A DNA stretch of 64,000 bases, taken from NCBI RefSeq assembly GCF_004341035.1, contig NZ_SLXK01000005.1, positions 7,258 through 71,257 of the forward strand. Reading direction: 5' to 3'. A model generated the notes under the pieces. That model saw only the letters and a program-made list of their open reading frames with translations. It ran no database searches and was not told where the DNA came from. Position 1 is the stretch's first letter. The number at the start of each line of letters is the position of its first letter. A program made the translations under genes and the position numbers. Shown piece by piece: positions 46,978-55,359 of this stretch. Source of the DNA: Scopulibacillus darangshiensis (lineage in GTDB: Bacteria; Bacillota; Bacilli; Bacillales; Sporolactobacillaceae).

Positions 46978-47994
46978 TCATTCCTCCATATCATATAAAG
47001 CCCTTATATCTAATCTAGCTAACCGGGTCAATAAAATCAACATTGGTATGGCGAGAGCCGCTGCCATTGATCCAATGAAGACAATGACATAAGCACTCCC
47101 TGATAAATTAGAAAGACCTGTATTTACTCTAATTAATGGATAAAGAATATAAGGTAAATGGGAGATCCCATAGCCGAAAAAGGCAAAGAAAAATTGAAGC
47201 AATACAAAGAAAAACGCTGTGCCATATGCCATTTTGCGAAATACCAAAGTAACCGCAATAAAAAAACTGACGAGCGACAGTAAAAACATCCAAGCCAGAT
47301 TCAGCATATTATTAAAGTGCTCAGGGTTATGAATTTGCAGCGCCGCAAATACGAGACCGCTTGCTAAAACCGTCGGCACGCTCATTGCTAAGGCATAGGT
47401 CCTTAATTTTTCCATAGCAGGCTGATTGCCCACTTTTGACGCTAAAAAGATCAGGAACATCGCGCTTATATAAAGGACACTGATCACGGCAAGTATAATA
47501 ACCGCCCACGTATAAAAGCTCGTCATTAAGCGGCCAAAAATAGAAATGATATGTCCCCCGCCCTCATGGATATAGCCGCCTTCACTAAGGGTTAAAGCTG
47601 TGGAAAGCACTGCAGGAATCATGAGGCCTGTTAATCCATACAAGAATAAATGAATATTACTCCTTGTCATCCCGTTATGATTGTAGGCATAGAAGGAACA
47701 CCTAATGACAATTAAAACTAACACGATCATCCCCGGGATAAGCAGTGCCGGACGGAAATATTCAGCTGTCTTAGGGTAAAAATCGAGCACAACAGCAAAG
47801 AAAAGAATAGTCAAAGCGCCCGCTGCTTCCCAAAATGGGGATAAGTATTGGCGGAGAAAATCATTCAGCACAAGCTTTCCGCCCGCTAATCTTTCGTAAA
47901 GGGAAAAAAGCCCTGCACCGAAATCAATTGAAGCAACGATAAGATAACCGTAAAACAAAATCCATAATACAATGATACCTGCCCATTCTGCCAA
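46978..47994 (-). CDS. CydB-like bd oxidase subunit II without CydA
   Basis: 338 aa from TTG 47994 (GGAGG 8 nt upstream). About nine transmembrane helices, CydB pattern YGYLIVASIDFGAGLF, LSPFWEAAGALTILF, and RCSFYAYNHNG. Normally forms a heterodimer with CydA, which binds the hemes. No CydA is in the flanking sequence. It ends 2 nt before the ktrC start, so it is operonic with ktrC. It could have a partner elsewhere or a function outside the oxidase. Confidence 0.85.
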   Translation of the reverse strand: MAEWAGIIVLWILFYGYLIVASIDFGAGLFSLYERLAGGKLVLNDFLRQYLSPFWEAAGALTILFFAVVLDFYPKTAEYFRPALLIPGMIVLVLIVIRCSFYAYNHNGMTRSNIHLFLYGLTGLMIPAVLSTALTLSEGGYIHEGGGHIISIFGRLMTSFYTWAVIILAVISVLYISAMFLIFLASKVGNQPAMEKLRTYALAMSVPTVLASGLVFAALQIHNPEHFNNMLNLAWMFLLSLVSFFIAVTLVFRKMAYGTAFFFVLLQFFFAFFGYGISHLPYILYPLIRVNTGLSNLSGSAYVIVFIGSMAAALAIPMLILLTRLARLDIRALYDMEE

Positions 47995-48130
47995 AGGTGC
48001 CACCTCCTATTCCCTAATGTGTTATATTTTCAAATTTGTGATTCATTTCACATAACAATATACAAATTTAATCCTTTTACCGTTATAATATACTAAATCC
48101 ATTGTCTTTTAAAGTCTGAACAAAATAGAA

Positions 48131-48166
48131 AATAAAAAACCGCTCTTCGCGGTTTTTTATTTTTTG
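48131..48166. terminator. Bidirectional terminator downstream of yknV
   Basis: AAAAAACCGC/GCGGTTTTTT stem with a 5-nt loop and long T-runs, immediately after the ABC gene stop. Confidence 0.85.
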
Positions 48167-48168
48167 TA

Positions 48169-49995
48169 TTATGCAATTTCTGCATTATTAAATTGACTAA
48201 CAACGAGCTCAAAGTATTTACCGTGTTTTTTCATAAGTTCATCATGATTGCCTTGTTCCAAAATATTTCCTTCTTCCATAACAACGATTTTGTCAGCGTC
48301 CCGAATGGTCGAGAGCCTGTGGGCAATGATGATTGACGTTCGGCCTTTTAACAATTTCTTCATTGCCTCTTGAATGATAAGCTCCGTCTCTGTATCGATG
48401 CTTGCCGTTGCTTCGTCTAATATAAGAATCTTAGGGTTTGCAAGCAGTGCCCTCGCAAACGACAACAGCTGTCTCTCACCAACTGATAAGACGTTGCCGC
48501 GCTCTTCCACTTCCGTTAAGAAGCCGTCAGCCAGTCTTTCTATAAAATGGTTTGCTCCTACAGCCTCCGCCGCCTTAATGACCTCGTCATCCGTGGCATC
48601 CGGGCGGCCGAAGCGAATGTTTTCCATGATCGTTCCTGAGAAAACAAAGGTATCCTGGAGCACTGTACTGACGCCCGCTCTTAGTTCATCCAATTTTATA
48701 TCCATGATATCGATCCCATCAAAACTTACCTTGCCTTTGGTTGGATCATAGAATCGGCCAATTAAGTTGGCAATGGTCGTCTTGCCTGATCCGGTATGGC
48801 CAACAAGAGCAAACGCTTCCCCAGCTTCAATGTGGAGATTAATGCCCTTTAGGGCTTTTCGGGTTTCGTCATAGCTGAATTCAACGTCAGATAACTCAAT
48901 TGTTCCATTGATGTTATCCATGCTCTTCGCATCCGGCTTTTCTTTTACGTTTGGTTTTTCATCAAGAAATTCGAAAATCCGTTCCGAGGACGCCATGGCG
49001 ACAAGCAGCTGATTGTAAACTTGACCAAGCCTCGAAATCGGTGCCCAGAACATACCGAGATAAAAGGCAAAGGAAACAAAAACGCCGATCTCAATGGTCC
49101 CTACATTAATTAAATGGGAGCCGTACCAAATTAAAATCACTGAACCTATCGCATTAGACATGTCGACAAACGGGCGAAATACAGCGTTTTTTTGCGTTGC
49201 TTCCCGCCAGGCATCATAGTTTTCCGTATTAACGCCATTAAAGAAAGACATGTTTTCTTTCTCCTGTGTAAAGGATTGGGTTACCCTGACCCCTTGAATA
49301 CTTTCATTTAAATGTGAATTCAATTTTGACATTTTCAAACGGACCTTCTGCCAGGAACGACGAATACTGCGTCTAAGCTTTGTTGATATAAGAAACATTA
49401 AAGGCATAACGATCAGCACAGCTAAAGCCAACTGCGGACTCAAGGAAAAGAGAATGACAAATATGCCTATAAGCATCACTAAATCCATTAAGGTATTAAT
49501 AACACCGTTCGTAAACAAATCTTGCAATGAATTGACATCATTAATAATTCGGACCAAAATTGAACCCGCAGACCGTGAGTCAAAAAAACGGTGTGACAAC
49601 CGTTGAACATGGTTGAACAAATGCTTTCTCAAGTCATGGATCACATATTGACCAAGCTTGTTCGTTAACCTGATCCGGTAGACATTACTTATATAGTTTG
49701 CCAAATACAAGAGCGCTGTTATGGCAACCAAAATGGAAAGCAGCGTGTAATCCTTGTTTTTTATTGCTTTATCAAAAGCGTATACACCAATAATAATCGG
49801 GACAATAAGCCTGACGGCTGTTCCAACAATCATCGATAATATGGCGTATGGAATCAATGTTTTCAAATAAGGCTTCATGTATCCGAATAATCTTGAAAGC
49901 TGCTTCCAGTTAAATGGTTTTTCGATGACATTATCAGTCTTATAGTAAAATCTTTCTTTTCCCCGCCTTGATTCTGTCGTTGCATCCTTATTCAT
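48169..49995 (-). CDS. yknV: ABC half-transporter, YknV-like
   Basis: 608 aa. Six-helix transmembrane domain (about 30-340) plus ABC ATPase with Walker A GHTGSGKTT, ABC signature (LSVGERQLLS region), Walker B ILILDEATASID and His loop AHRLSTI. Exporter half-transporter of the MsbA/BmrCD type. Follows yknU by 11 bp, so probably a heterodimer. Lengths (608 and 587 aa) and location between ktrC and ykuU fit yknU/yknV. Confidence 0.85.
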   Translation of the reverse strand: MNKDATTESRRGKERFYYKTDNVIEKPFNWKQLSRLFGYMKPYLKTLIPYAILSMIVGTAVRLIVPIIIGVYAFDKAIKNKDYTLLSILVAITALLYLANYISNVYRIRLTNKLGQYVIHDLRKHLFNHVQRLSHRFFDSRSAGSILVRIINDVNSLQDLFTNGVINTLMDLVMLIGIFVILFSLSPQLALAVLIVMPLMFLISTKLRRSIRRSWQKVRLKMSKLNSHLNESIQGVRVTQSFTQEKENMSFFNGVNTENYDAWREATQKNAVFRPFVDMSNAIGSVILIWYGSHLINVGTIEIGVFVSFAFYLGMFWAPISRLGQVYNQLLVAMASSERIFEFLDEKPNVKEKPDAKSMDNINGTIELSDVEFSYDETRKALKGINLHIEAGEAFALVGHTGSGKTTIANLIGRFYDPTKGKVSFDGIDIMDIKLDELRAGVSTVLQDTFVFSGTIMENIRFGRPDATDDEVIKAAEAVGANHFIERLADGFLTEVEERGNVLSVGERQLLSFARALLANPKILILDEATASIDTETELIIQEAMKKLLKGRTSIIIAHRLSTIRDADKIVVMEEGNILEQGNHDELMKKHGKYFELVVSQFNNAEIA

Positions 49996-50006
49996 TCCCT
50001 CACCTC

Positions 50007-51770
50007 CTAATAGACCTTTTGTTTGATTAAATCTGCATCCTTATACTGAATGTTATAGATTCTCTTATAGGTTCCGTCCGTTTGTTCAAGCAGCTCTTTA
50101 TGGACGCCTCTCTCAATAACCTTGCCATTCTCCAGAACGATAATTTCATCAGCATGCTGGACTGATGAAATTCGGTGGGCGATGATGAAAGTTGTTCGCC
50201 CCTTCATCAATTCCCTAAAAGCTTCTTGAATCTTAGCTTCTGTCTGCATATCCACCGCACTTGTTGCGTCATCCAAGATAAGAATGCTTGGATTCACAAG
50301 CAATGCTCTTGCAATCGAGATTCGCTGTTTTTGGCCACCCGAAAGGCCCATGCCCCGTTCACCAAGCACTGTATCATAGCCATCAGGCATTTGGCTGATG
50401 AACTCATGAGCTTGAGCACGCTTCGCTGCATCAATCACCTGTTCATCTGTGGCATCGGGATTTCCGTAAGCGATATTGTCCCGGATTGTTGATGAAAACA
50501 AGAAATTTTCCTGCAGGACAAAACCAATATTTTTCCTTAATGATTTTAGTTCATATTGATCAACAGACTCGCCATCAATTAAGATTTGTCCTGATGTCAC
50601 ATCATAAAAACGGGCTATAAGCTGGGTTATGCTCGATTTCCCGGCCCCTGTTGCTCCCATTAGGCCAATCACCTGACCCGGTTTTGCTTCAAAAGAGACA
50701 TCCTCCAATGCGTACTTATCCTCGCTAGGATACTTAAATGATACGTGATCGAAGGCAACATGCCCCTTTAATTGATCAGTCACGATGGCACCGTCCGGTG
50801 AGTAGATGTCCTCTGGCTCATCAAGAACCTGCAGTAGCCTCTCACCTGAAGCCTTAGATTGTGAGAAGGTATTAATAATAAAGCCCAACCCCATTAAAGG
50901 GTCCATGATGTACCATACAAGGCTGAAGAAGGCAACGAGTTCTCCAGGCTGAATGCGGTCAATCGTTACAAAATAACTGCCAAGGGCTAATAATAATACG
51001 ACACAAATATCGCCGATGAACTCCATTAAAGGGAAATATTTAGCCCAGATCTCGGATGTATCAAGATAATCTGTTTTATATTTATTATTGCTCGAAGAAA
51101 AGCGATTAATTTCATAGTCTTCTCTTGATAGAGACTTAACTGTGTTCATCCCGCTGACATTTTCCTGAACTCTGGTATTCATTCCAGCAAGCGACAATCT
51201 GATTTTTCGGAATGCCGGATGGACTCTTCTGTCAAATCTATAGACAGCCACTCCCAAAAAGGGCGTCATTAATAAAGTAATCAACGCCAGCTCCCAGGAG
51301 TAATAAAACATGACCACGAGACTGAAACCAATGATTAAAATAAAGTTAAACAATTGGGCAAAACCAAAAGACAGAAAGAACCTAAATCCCTCAACATCCG
51401 CTGTTAACCGTGACATAAGGTCCCCTGTTCTCGCATTATCATAATAACGAAACGGCAAATATTGCAGTTTTTTATAAAGCGCCTTTCGTAAATTATAAAC
51501 GGAGCTGATCCCGAACAGATCTCCCCAATACTGATGAAAATACGATGAAAGACCTTTGACCGCCATAATTAATAGAAAGCCGATAGCCAGATAAGGAACA
51601 AGATTAAAATGATTTCCAATGATGACCCGGTCTATTGTTTGCTGCAGCATAATTGGATAAACAACACTAATGCCTGTAACAAACAGTAAAAAGAAAATTG
51701 ACCCGAAGAATAGCTTCTTATATGGCCAGTAAAACTCTTTGAGACGTTTGAAAGTGTCCAACGCTTGCAC
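50007..51770 (-). CDS. yknU: ABC half-transporter, YknU-like
   Basis: 587 aa from GTG 51770 (AAGGA 6 nt upstream); the ORF extension to 51878 has no ribosome binding site. Six-helix transmembrane domain, then an ATPase with Walker A GATGAGKSS, complete LSGGQKQRIS signature, ILDDATSAVD (Asp in place of Glu at the catalytic position) and AHRISSV. The Asp substitution is typical of the degenerate site in heterodimeric exporters. First gene of the pair. Confidence 0.85.
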   Translation of the reverse strand: MQALDTFKRLKEFYWPYKKLFFGSIFFLLFVTGISVVYPIMLQQTIDRVIIGNHFNLVPYLAIGFLLIMAVKGLSSYFHQYWGDLFGISSVYNLRKALYKKLQYLPFRYYDNARTGDLMSRLTADVEGFRFFLSFGFAQLFNFILIIGFSLVVMFYYSWELALITLLMTPFLGVAVYRFDRRVHPAFRKIRLSLAGMNTRVQENVSGMNTVKSLSREDYEINRFSSSNNKYKTDYLDTSEIWAKYFPLMEFIGDICVVLLLALGSYFVTIDRIQPGELVAFFSLVWYIMDPLMGLGFIINTFSQSKASGERLLQVLDEPEDIYSPDGAIVTDQLKGHVAFDHVSFKYPSEDKYALEDVSFEAKPGQVIGLMGATGAGKSSITQLIARFYDVTSGQILIDGESVDQYELKSLRKNIGFVLQENFLFSSTIRDNIAYGNPDATDEQVIDAAKRAQAHEFISQMPDGYDTVLGERGMGLSGGQKQRISIARALLVNPSILILDDATSAVDMQTEAKIQEAFRELMKGRTTFIIAHRISSVQHADEIIVLENGKVIERGVHKELLEQTDGTYKRIYNIQYKDADLIKQKVY

Positions 51771-52044
51771 CACCCATCCTTCATATCTTTTGAAGCCAGC
51801 CCGTTCTAATTGGAAATGATCCAAAAACAGAGCGTTATATAAATATATCGGATTTCGAAATAAATAACCATGGCTCAAATGATTGAAATATGCTAAGAAT
51901 AAGACATTTCTTTCAACATGGCTTCATTTTGCTATAAAAACACTACATTATTGCGATTTTTTTTGAGATTTCTTCGATTATCTCCCCACTTTATTGCATC
52001 AAAATCCCATTTATTTAATAGGGTTTTGACATCCCTTAGTCCAT

Positions 52045-52142
52045 TAAAGAAAACTTGCCGATTGGCAAGCCTTTCACAGGCGCAGCCAGAGGCTTAGCTG
52101 CACTTATGTGCGTCGGAAAGTTTATACTTTCTGATTAACTAA
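52045..52142 (+). repeat. Copy of the dispersed structured repeat (short variant)
   Basis: Plus strand, starting TAAAGAAAACTTGCC, hairpin CTTGCC/GGCAAG, ending TTTATACTTTCTGATTAACTAA. The last bases overlap the start of the next copy at 52140. The preceding 51771-52044 shows no gene. Confidence 0.75.
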
Positions 52143-52252
52143 AGAAAACTTGGCTTATCGCCAAGCTTTTACTTTTTACGGCGAAAGCCTTAGTTGCACT
52201 TATACTTTATACCGCTTTTTCGCTTTAGCGAATTTAAACTTTCTTAAAGTAC
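52140..52252 (+). repeat. Full copy of the dispersed structured repeat
   Basis: TAAAGAAAACTTGGCTTATC start, GGCGAAAGCC partner arm, TTATACTTTA, TTCGC/GCGAA hairpin, and TTAAAGTA close. Adjacent to the copy at 52045 in the same direction. It precedes the terminator of the peroxiredoxin gene on the other strand. Confidence 0.8.
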
Positions 52253-52284
52253 AAAAAAAGGATCTAACATAAAAGTTAGATCCC
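52252..52284 (-). terminator. Terminator of the peroxiredoxin gene
   Basis: GGATCTAAC/GTTAGATCC 9-bp stem, 6-nt loop, then TTTTTTT on the minus strand. Confidence 0.85.
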
Positions 52285-52301
52285 TTAAGTATGATTTTTA
52301 A

Positions 52302-52850
52302 TTAAACTTTAAGTGTATCTTGACCAGGCTTCCAGTTCGCCGGGCAAAGTCCGCCTGTTTGGAGGGCTTGCAGCACACGCAGTGTTTCATCAACATCACG
52401 GCCGATATTGTTGTGGTTAACAACGCTGTATTGCAATTCTCCTTCGGGGTTAATGATGAAGAGACCGCGGAGTGCAACGCCTTCTTCTTCGATTAGAATA
52501 CCGTATTTTCTTGTAACTTCTTGATTATGATCCGCGGCAAGAGCATATTTAAGATCTCCTAGACCGTTATCTTCGCGCGGCGTATTAATCCAAGCAAGGT
52601 GTGTGTGTATCGTATCTGTAGAAACACCAACAACCTCTGCATCAAGATCCTCGAATTCATCGAAACGGTCGCTTAGAGCTGTGATCTCAGTCGGACAAAC
52701 AAAAGTGAAGTCCATAGGGTAAAAGAAAAGGACTGTCCACTTATCATTTTTCATATTTTCCTCAAGGCTGACTTTACCAAATTCCTTGTTTGGTAATACG
52801 GCTTCCATTTCAAAGCGGGGAGCCTGTTTACCTACCATACGTTCTGGCAT
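52302..52850 (-). CDS. ykuU: 2-Cys peroxiredoxin (YkuU-like)
   Basis: 182 aa. Typical 2-Cys Prx/AhpC family, reducing peroxides via thioredoxin. Peroxidatic Cys52 in FVCPTE, resolving Cys169 in GGLCPANW. Conserved GVALRGLFIINPEGELQY. The neighbouring mscS gene and later ykuS/dapL/dapH order fit ykuU. Start ATG with AGGAGGG upstream, behind a good sigma-A promoter with a PerR-like box. Confidence 0.92.
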   Translation of the reverse strand: MPERMVGKQAPRFEMEAVLPNKEFGKVSLEENMKNDKWTVLFFYPMDFTFVCPTEITALSDRFDEFEDLDAEVVGVSTDTIHTHLAWINTPREDNGLGDLKYALAADHNQEVTRKYGILIEEEGVALRGLFIINPEGELQYSVVNHNNIGRDVDETLRVLQALQTGGLCPANWKPGQDTLKV

Positions 52851-52903
52851 AATCTAAATCCCTCCTGGTACATTTTCCTCTTTGATCTGAGGTTACAATA
52901 GTC

Positions 52904-52932
52904 ATTATAGTACACGCCTAAATTTAAGTCAA
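52904..52932 (-). promoter_or_regulatory. Sigma-A promoter of the peroxiredoxin gene
   Basis: TTGACT (52932-52927), 17-nt spacer, TATAAT (52909-52904), about 55 bp before the ATG. Confidence 0.8.
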
Positions 52933-52933
52933 T

Positions 52934-52948
52934 TTTAAATGATAATAA
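52934..52948. promoter_or_regulatory. PerR/Fur-like box next to the peroxiredoxin promoter
   Basis: Minus strand TTATTATCATTTAAA, 11 of 14 defined positions matching the PerR consensus TTATAATNATTATAA, directly upstream of the -35. Peroxide-response control fits the gene. A separate 8-bp inverted repeat (TCAAATGA/TCATTTGA, 52999-53020) lies further into the gap. Confidence 0.4.
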
Positions 52949-53105
52949 ATTTAATCTAGGCAGATAGCCTAACCAAAAAGGCTGTAAAACAACATTTCTC
53001 AAATGAATGTTATCATTTGAAGACTCCTCTTATTATCGTTTATAATTTCAATTAGTATTCCCTAAATAGTGTTTCCTAATAATGATACCCGTATAAGGAG
53101 CTGAG

Positions 53106-53960
53106 ATGATGATCGACTTGCTAGCAAAGATCCATTGGGAAGACATTTTAAAAAACACCGGTTTTATTATCCTAAAGATTATTGTCATTCTAATTGTATT
53201 TTGGATCGCCAAAAAAGTTGGCGAACGATTTATTGACCATACCTTCACCAAGGTTAAAGGAAAGAAAGCGGCATCTATTGGGCGTGTACACACTTTAGAA
53301 CGCCTCACAAAAAACATCTTTTCCTACGTCTTATCCTTTATTTTGATTGTTATCCTTTTCGGCATTTTCCATTTTGATGTGTCCGCACTGATTGCCGGTG
53401 CAGGCATAGTAGGACTTGCCATTGGATTTGGTGCGCAAGGCCTTGTAAGTGATGTCGTCACAGGCTTTTTCCTGCTGCTTGAAAGACAAATGGATGTCGG
53501 TGATTACGTCACTTTAGCCGGCTATGATGGCGTTGTAGAAGAAATTGGTTTGAAAACAACGCAATTGAGAGGGTTCGATGGGACGCTTCATTTTGTTCCC
53601 AATCGTGAAATTTCAAGTTTAAGCAACCATTCAAGAGGAAATATGAGAGCCCTCGTTGACATCGGGATTTCTTATGATGAGAATGTTGATAACGCTTTGG
53701 GTGTTTTACAAGCGATTTGCAAACGGATAAAAGAGGAAAATGAGCTAATTATCGAAGGCCCTGATGTTCTTGGCGTGCAAACACTTGGTAGTTCAGATGT
53801 CGTCATTCGCATTATTGCCCAAACAGTAAATGGCGAACAATTCGGCGTTGAAAGAGAAATACGCAAAGCGATCAAAGAAGCCTTTGATGAACATAATATC
53901 GAAATTCCTTATCCACACCAAGTCTATGTCCATAAAAAAGAGCAAGAACGGGATGCCTAG
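53106..53960 (+). CDS. ykuT: MscS-family mechanosensitive channel (YkuT)
   Basis: 284 aa. Short N-terminal helix region, pore-forming helix 3 GAGIVGLAIGFGAQGLVSDVVTGFF (about 97-122) with the Gly/Ala pattern of MscS, and cytoplasmic beta and alpha/beta domains (GYDGVVEEIGLKTTQLR). Opens under membrane tension to relieve osmotic pressure. Starts ATG 53106 or 53109, behind AAGGAG. Confidence 0.92.
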   Translation: MMIDLLAKIHWEDILKNTGFIILKIIVILIVFWIAKKVGERFIDHTFTKVKGKKAASIGRVHTLERLTKNIFSYVLSFILIVILFGIFHFDVSALIAGAGIVGLAIGFGAQGLVSDVVTGFFLLLERQMDVGDYVTLAGYDGVVEEIGLKTTQLRGFDGTLHFVPNREISSLSNHSRGNMRALVDIGISYDENVDNALGVLQAICKRIKEENELIIEGPDVLGVQTLGSSDVVIRIIAQTVNGEQFGVEREIRKAIKEAFDEHNIEIPYPHQVYVHKKEQERDA

Positions 53961-53962
53961 CC

Positions 53963-53988
53963 ACAAGGGGGCTGACCCCTTGTTTTCA
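53963..53988 (+). terminator. Terminator of ykuT
   Basis: ACAAGGGG/CCCCTTGT stem with a 5-nt loop, followed by TTTTC on the plus strand. Confidence 0.75.
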
Positions 53989-55332
53989 TCCGGTAAACAC
54001 ATCGCCGTTAGGGTAGCGGATGTTGCGCTTACCGGGCGCTGACAATGAGAAAGCCAATGTTAATAATCCTAGACGGCCAAAGAACATCATCAGCATGATA
54101 ATCCAGCGGCCTGGCGTTGACAGCTCCCCAGTCAATCCCATAGAAGCCCCCGTGGTTCCGAAGGCAGACACCGTTTCAAATAATATTATCAGAAATGACC
54201 CATGACCGTTTTCAGTTATCATTAAAGCTATGACAGCAACAAACAATACAGTTAAACTAACAAATACGATTGTAATCGAACGCATGATAGTCGACATCCT
54301 GATCGTTCTGTTAAAAGCGATGGTTTTATCTTTTCCGCGGACAAATGAAACAACAGCAAGGATAATGACGAGAAACGTCGTGATTTTAATTCCGCTCGCG
54401 GTTGATCCGCTTCCGCCTCCAATGAACATCATCAGCATAAAGGTAATAGCCGTTCCCGGTTCTAAATTGGCATAATCTATTGTGCCAAAGCCCGCTGTAC
54501 GAGCTGAAATACCTTGAAAATAAGATGACAAAAGTTTTTCTTGCAAGGTCATGTCACCAATGGTACCCGGATTATTGTATTCGAGAACAAAAAAGGTCAG
54601 AATGGCTATAACATTGAGAATAATGGTCCCATATATCATCAGTTTGGAATGTAATGAAAGCTGATGGAATTCCTTGCTGTACCAAATATCAATCAATACA
54701 GTAAAGCCAATGCCCCCTGTTGTTATAAGCAGGGTTACGACTAAATTTACGATCGGGTCACTGGAAAATTGTCCTAAACTTTTTGGCCAGAGGGCAATCC
54801 CGGCATTATTGAAAGCTGTAATGGAATGAAAGAGACTATAATACGCCCCTTTAAGAAAGCCCAGCTTTGGAATCATGACCAATGACAAAAAAATAAAGCC
54901 CACGAGCTCAATAGCTAAAGAGATGAGCAAAATCATTCTAACAAGACGAATGATTCCTCCTACCGACGGATGGTTCAATGACTCCTGCAGCAGCATGCGC
55001 TGCTTGAGACCGATCCTTTTTCCGAGCAGCATAATAACAAGAACAGCAAAGCTCATAAAACCTAACCCGCCAATTTGTACAAGGCATAACATAATGATTT
55101 GCCCAAAAAGGGTAAACGCTGTGCCAGAATCAACAACTGCTAAACCTGTGACTGTAGTGGCTGAGGTGGCTGTAAATAGCGCATCCAAAAAACTTATAGG
55201 TTTTGTCGTTGATATTGGCAACCATAAAAGGATGGCCCCTAACAAAATAAATACAGTATAACCCAAAGCCAAGATTTGAGGTGGATTCAGTTTTATTGAT
55301 TTGGGATTCTTAATTCCATTTAGAGCAGCCAC
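53986..55332 (-). CDS. KtrB/KtrD-type K+ transporter subunit (copy 2)
   Basis: 448 aa. Trk/Ktr/HKT superfamily with four M1-P-M2 repeats; filter-like turns ATTVTGLAVVD, NNAGIALWP, GGGSGSTASGIKITTF and FGTTGASMGLTG. Start GTG. Downstream of a close paralogue by 27 bp. Works with a KtrA/KtrC-type regulator; ktrC is in this window. Ends in NIRYPNGDVFTG, almost the same as its partner. Confidence 0.9.
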   Translation of the reverse strand: MAALNGIKNPKSIKLNPPQILALGYTVFILLGAILLWLPISTTKPISFLDALFTATSATTVTGLAVVDSGTAFTLFGQIIMLCLVQIGGLGFMSFAVLVIMLLGKRIGLKQRMLLQESLNHPSVGGIIRLVRMILLISLAIELVGFIFLSLVMIPKLGFLKGAYYSLFHSITAFNNAGIALWPKSLGQFSSDPIVNLVVTLLITTGGIGFTVLIDIWYSKEFHQLSLHSKLMIYGTIILNVIAILTFFVLEYNNPGTIGDMTLQEKLLSSYFQGISARTAGFGTIDYANLEPGTAITFMLMMFIGGGSGSTASGIKITTFLVIILAVVSFVRGKDKTIAFNRTIRMSTIMRSITIVFVSLTVLFVAVIALMITENGHGSFLIILFETVSAFGTTGASMGLTGELSTPGRWIIMLMMFFGRLGLLTLAFSLSAPGKRNIRYPNGDVFTG

Positions 55333-55359
55333 AGTATCATTCCCTTAATCCTAAAAAAA

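Noticed and set aside
48374-48751. 125-aa plus-strand ORF
   Set aside because: Antisense shadow of the yknV ATPase domain.
51771-51878. 36-codon N-terminal extension of yknU
   Set aside because: No ribosome binding site at the upstream start and the sequence does not resemble half-transporter N termini.
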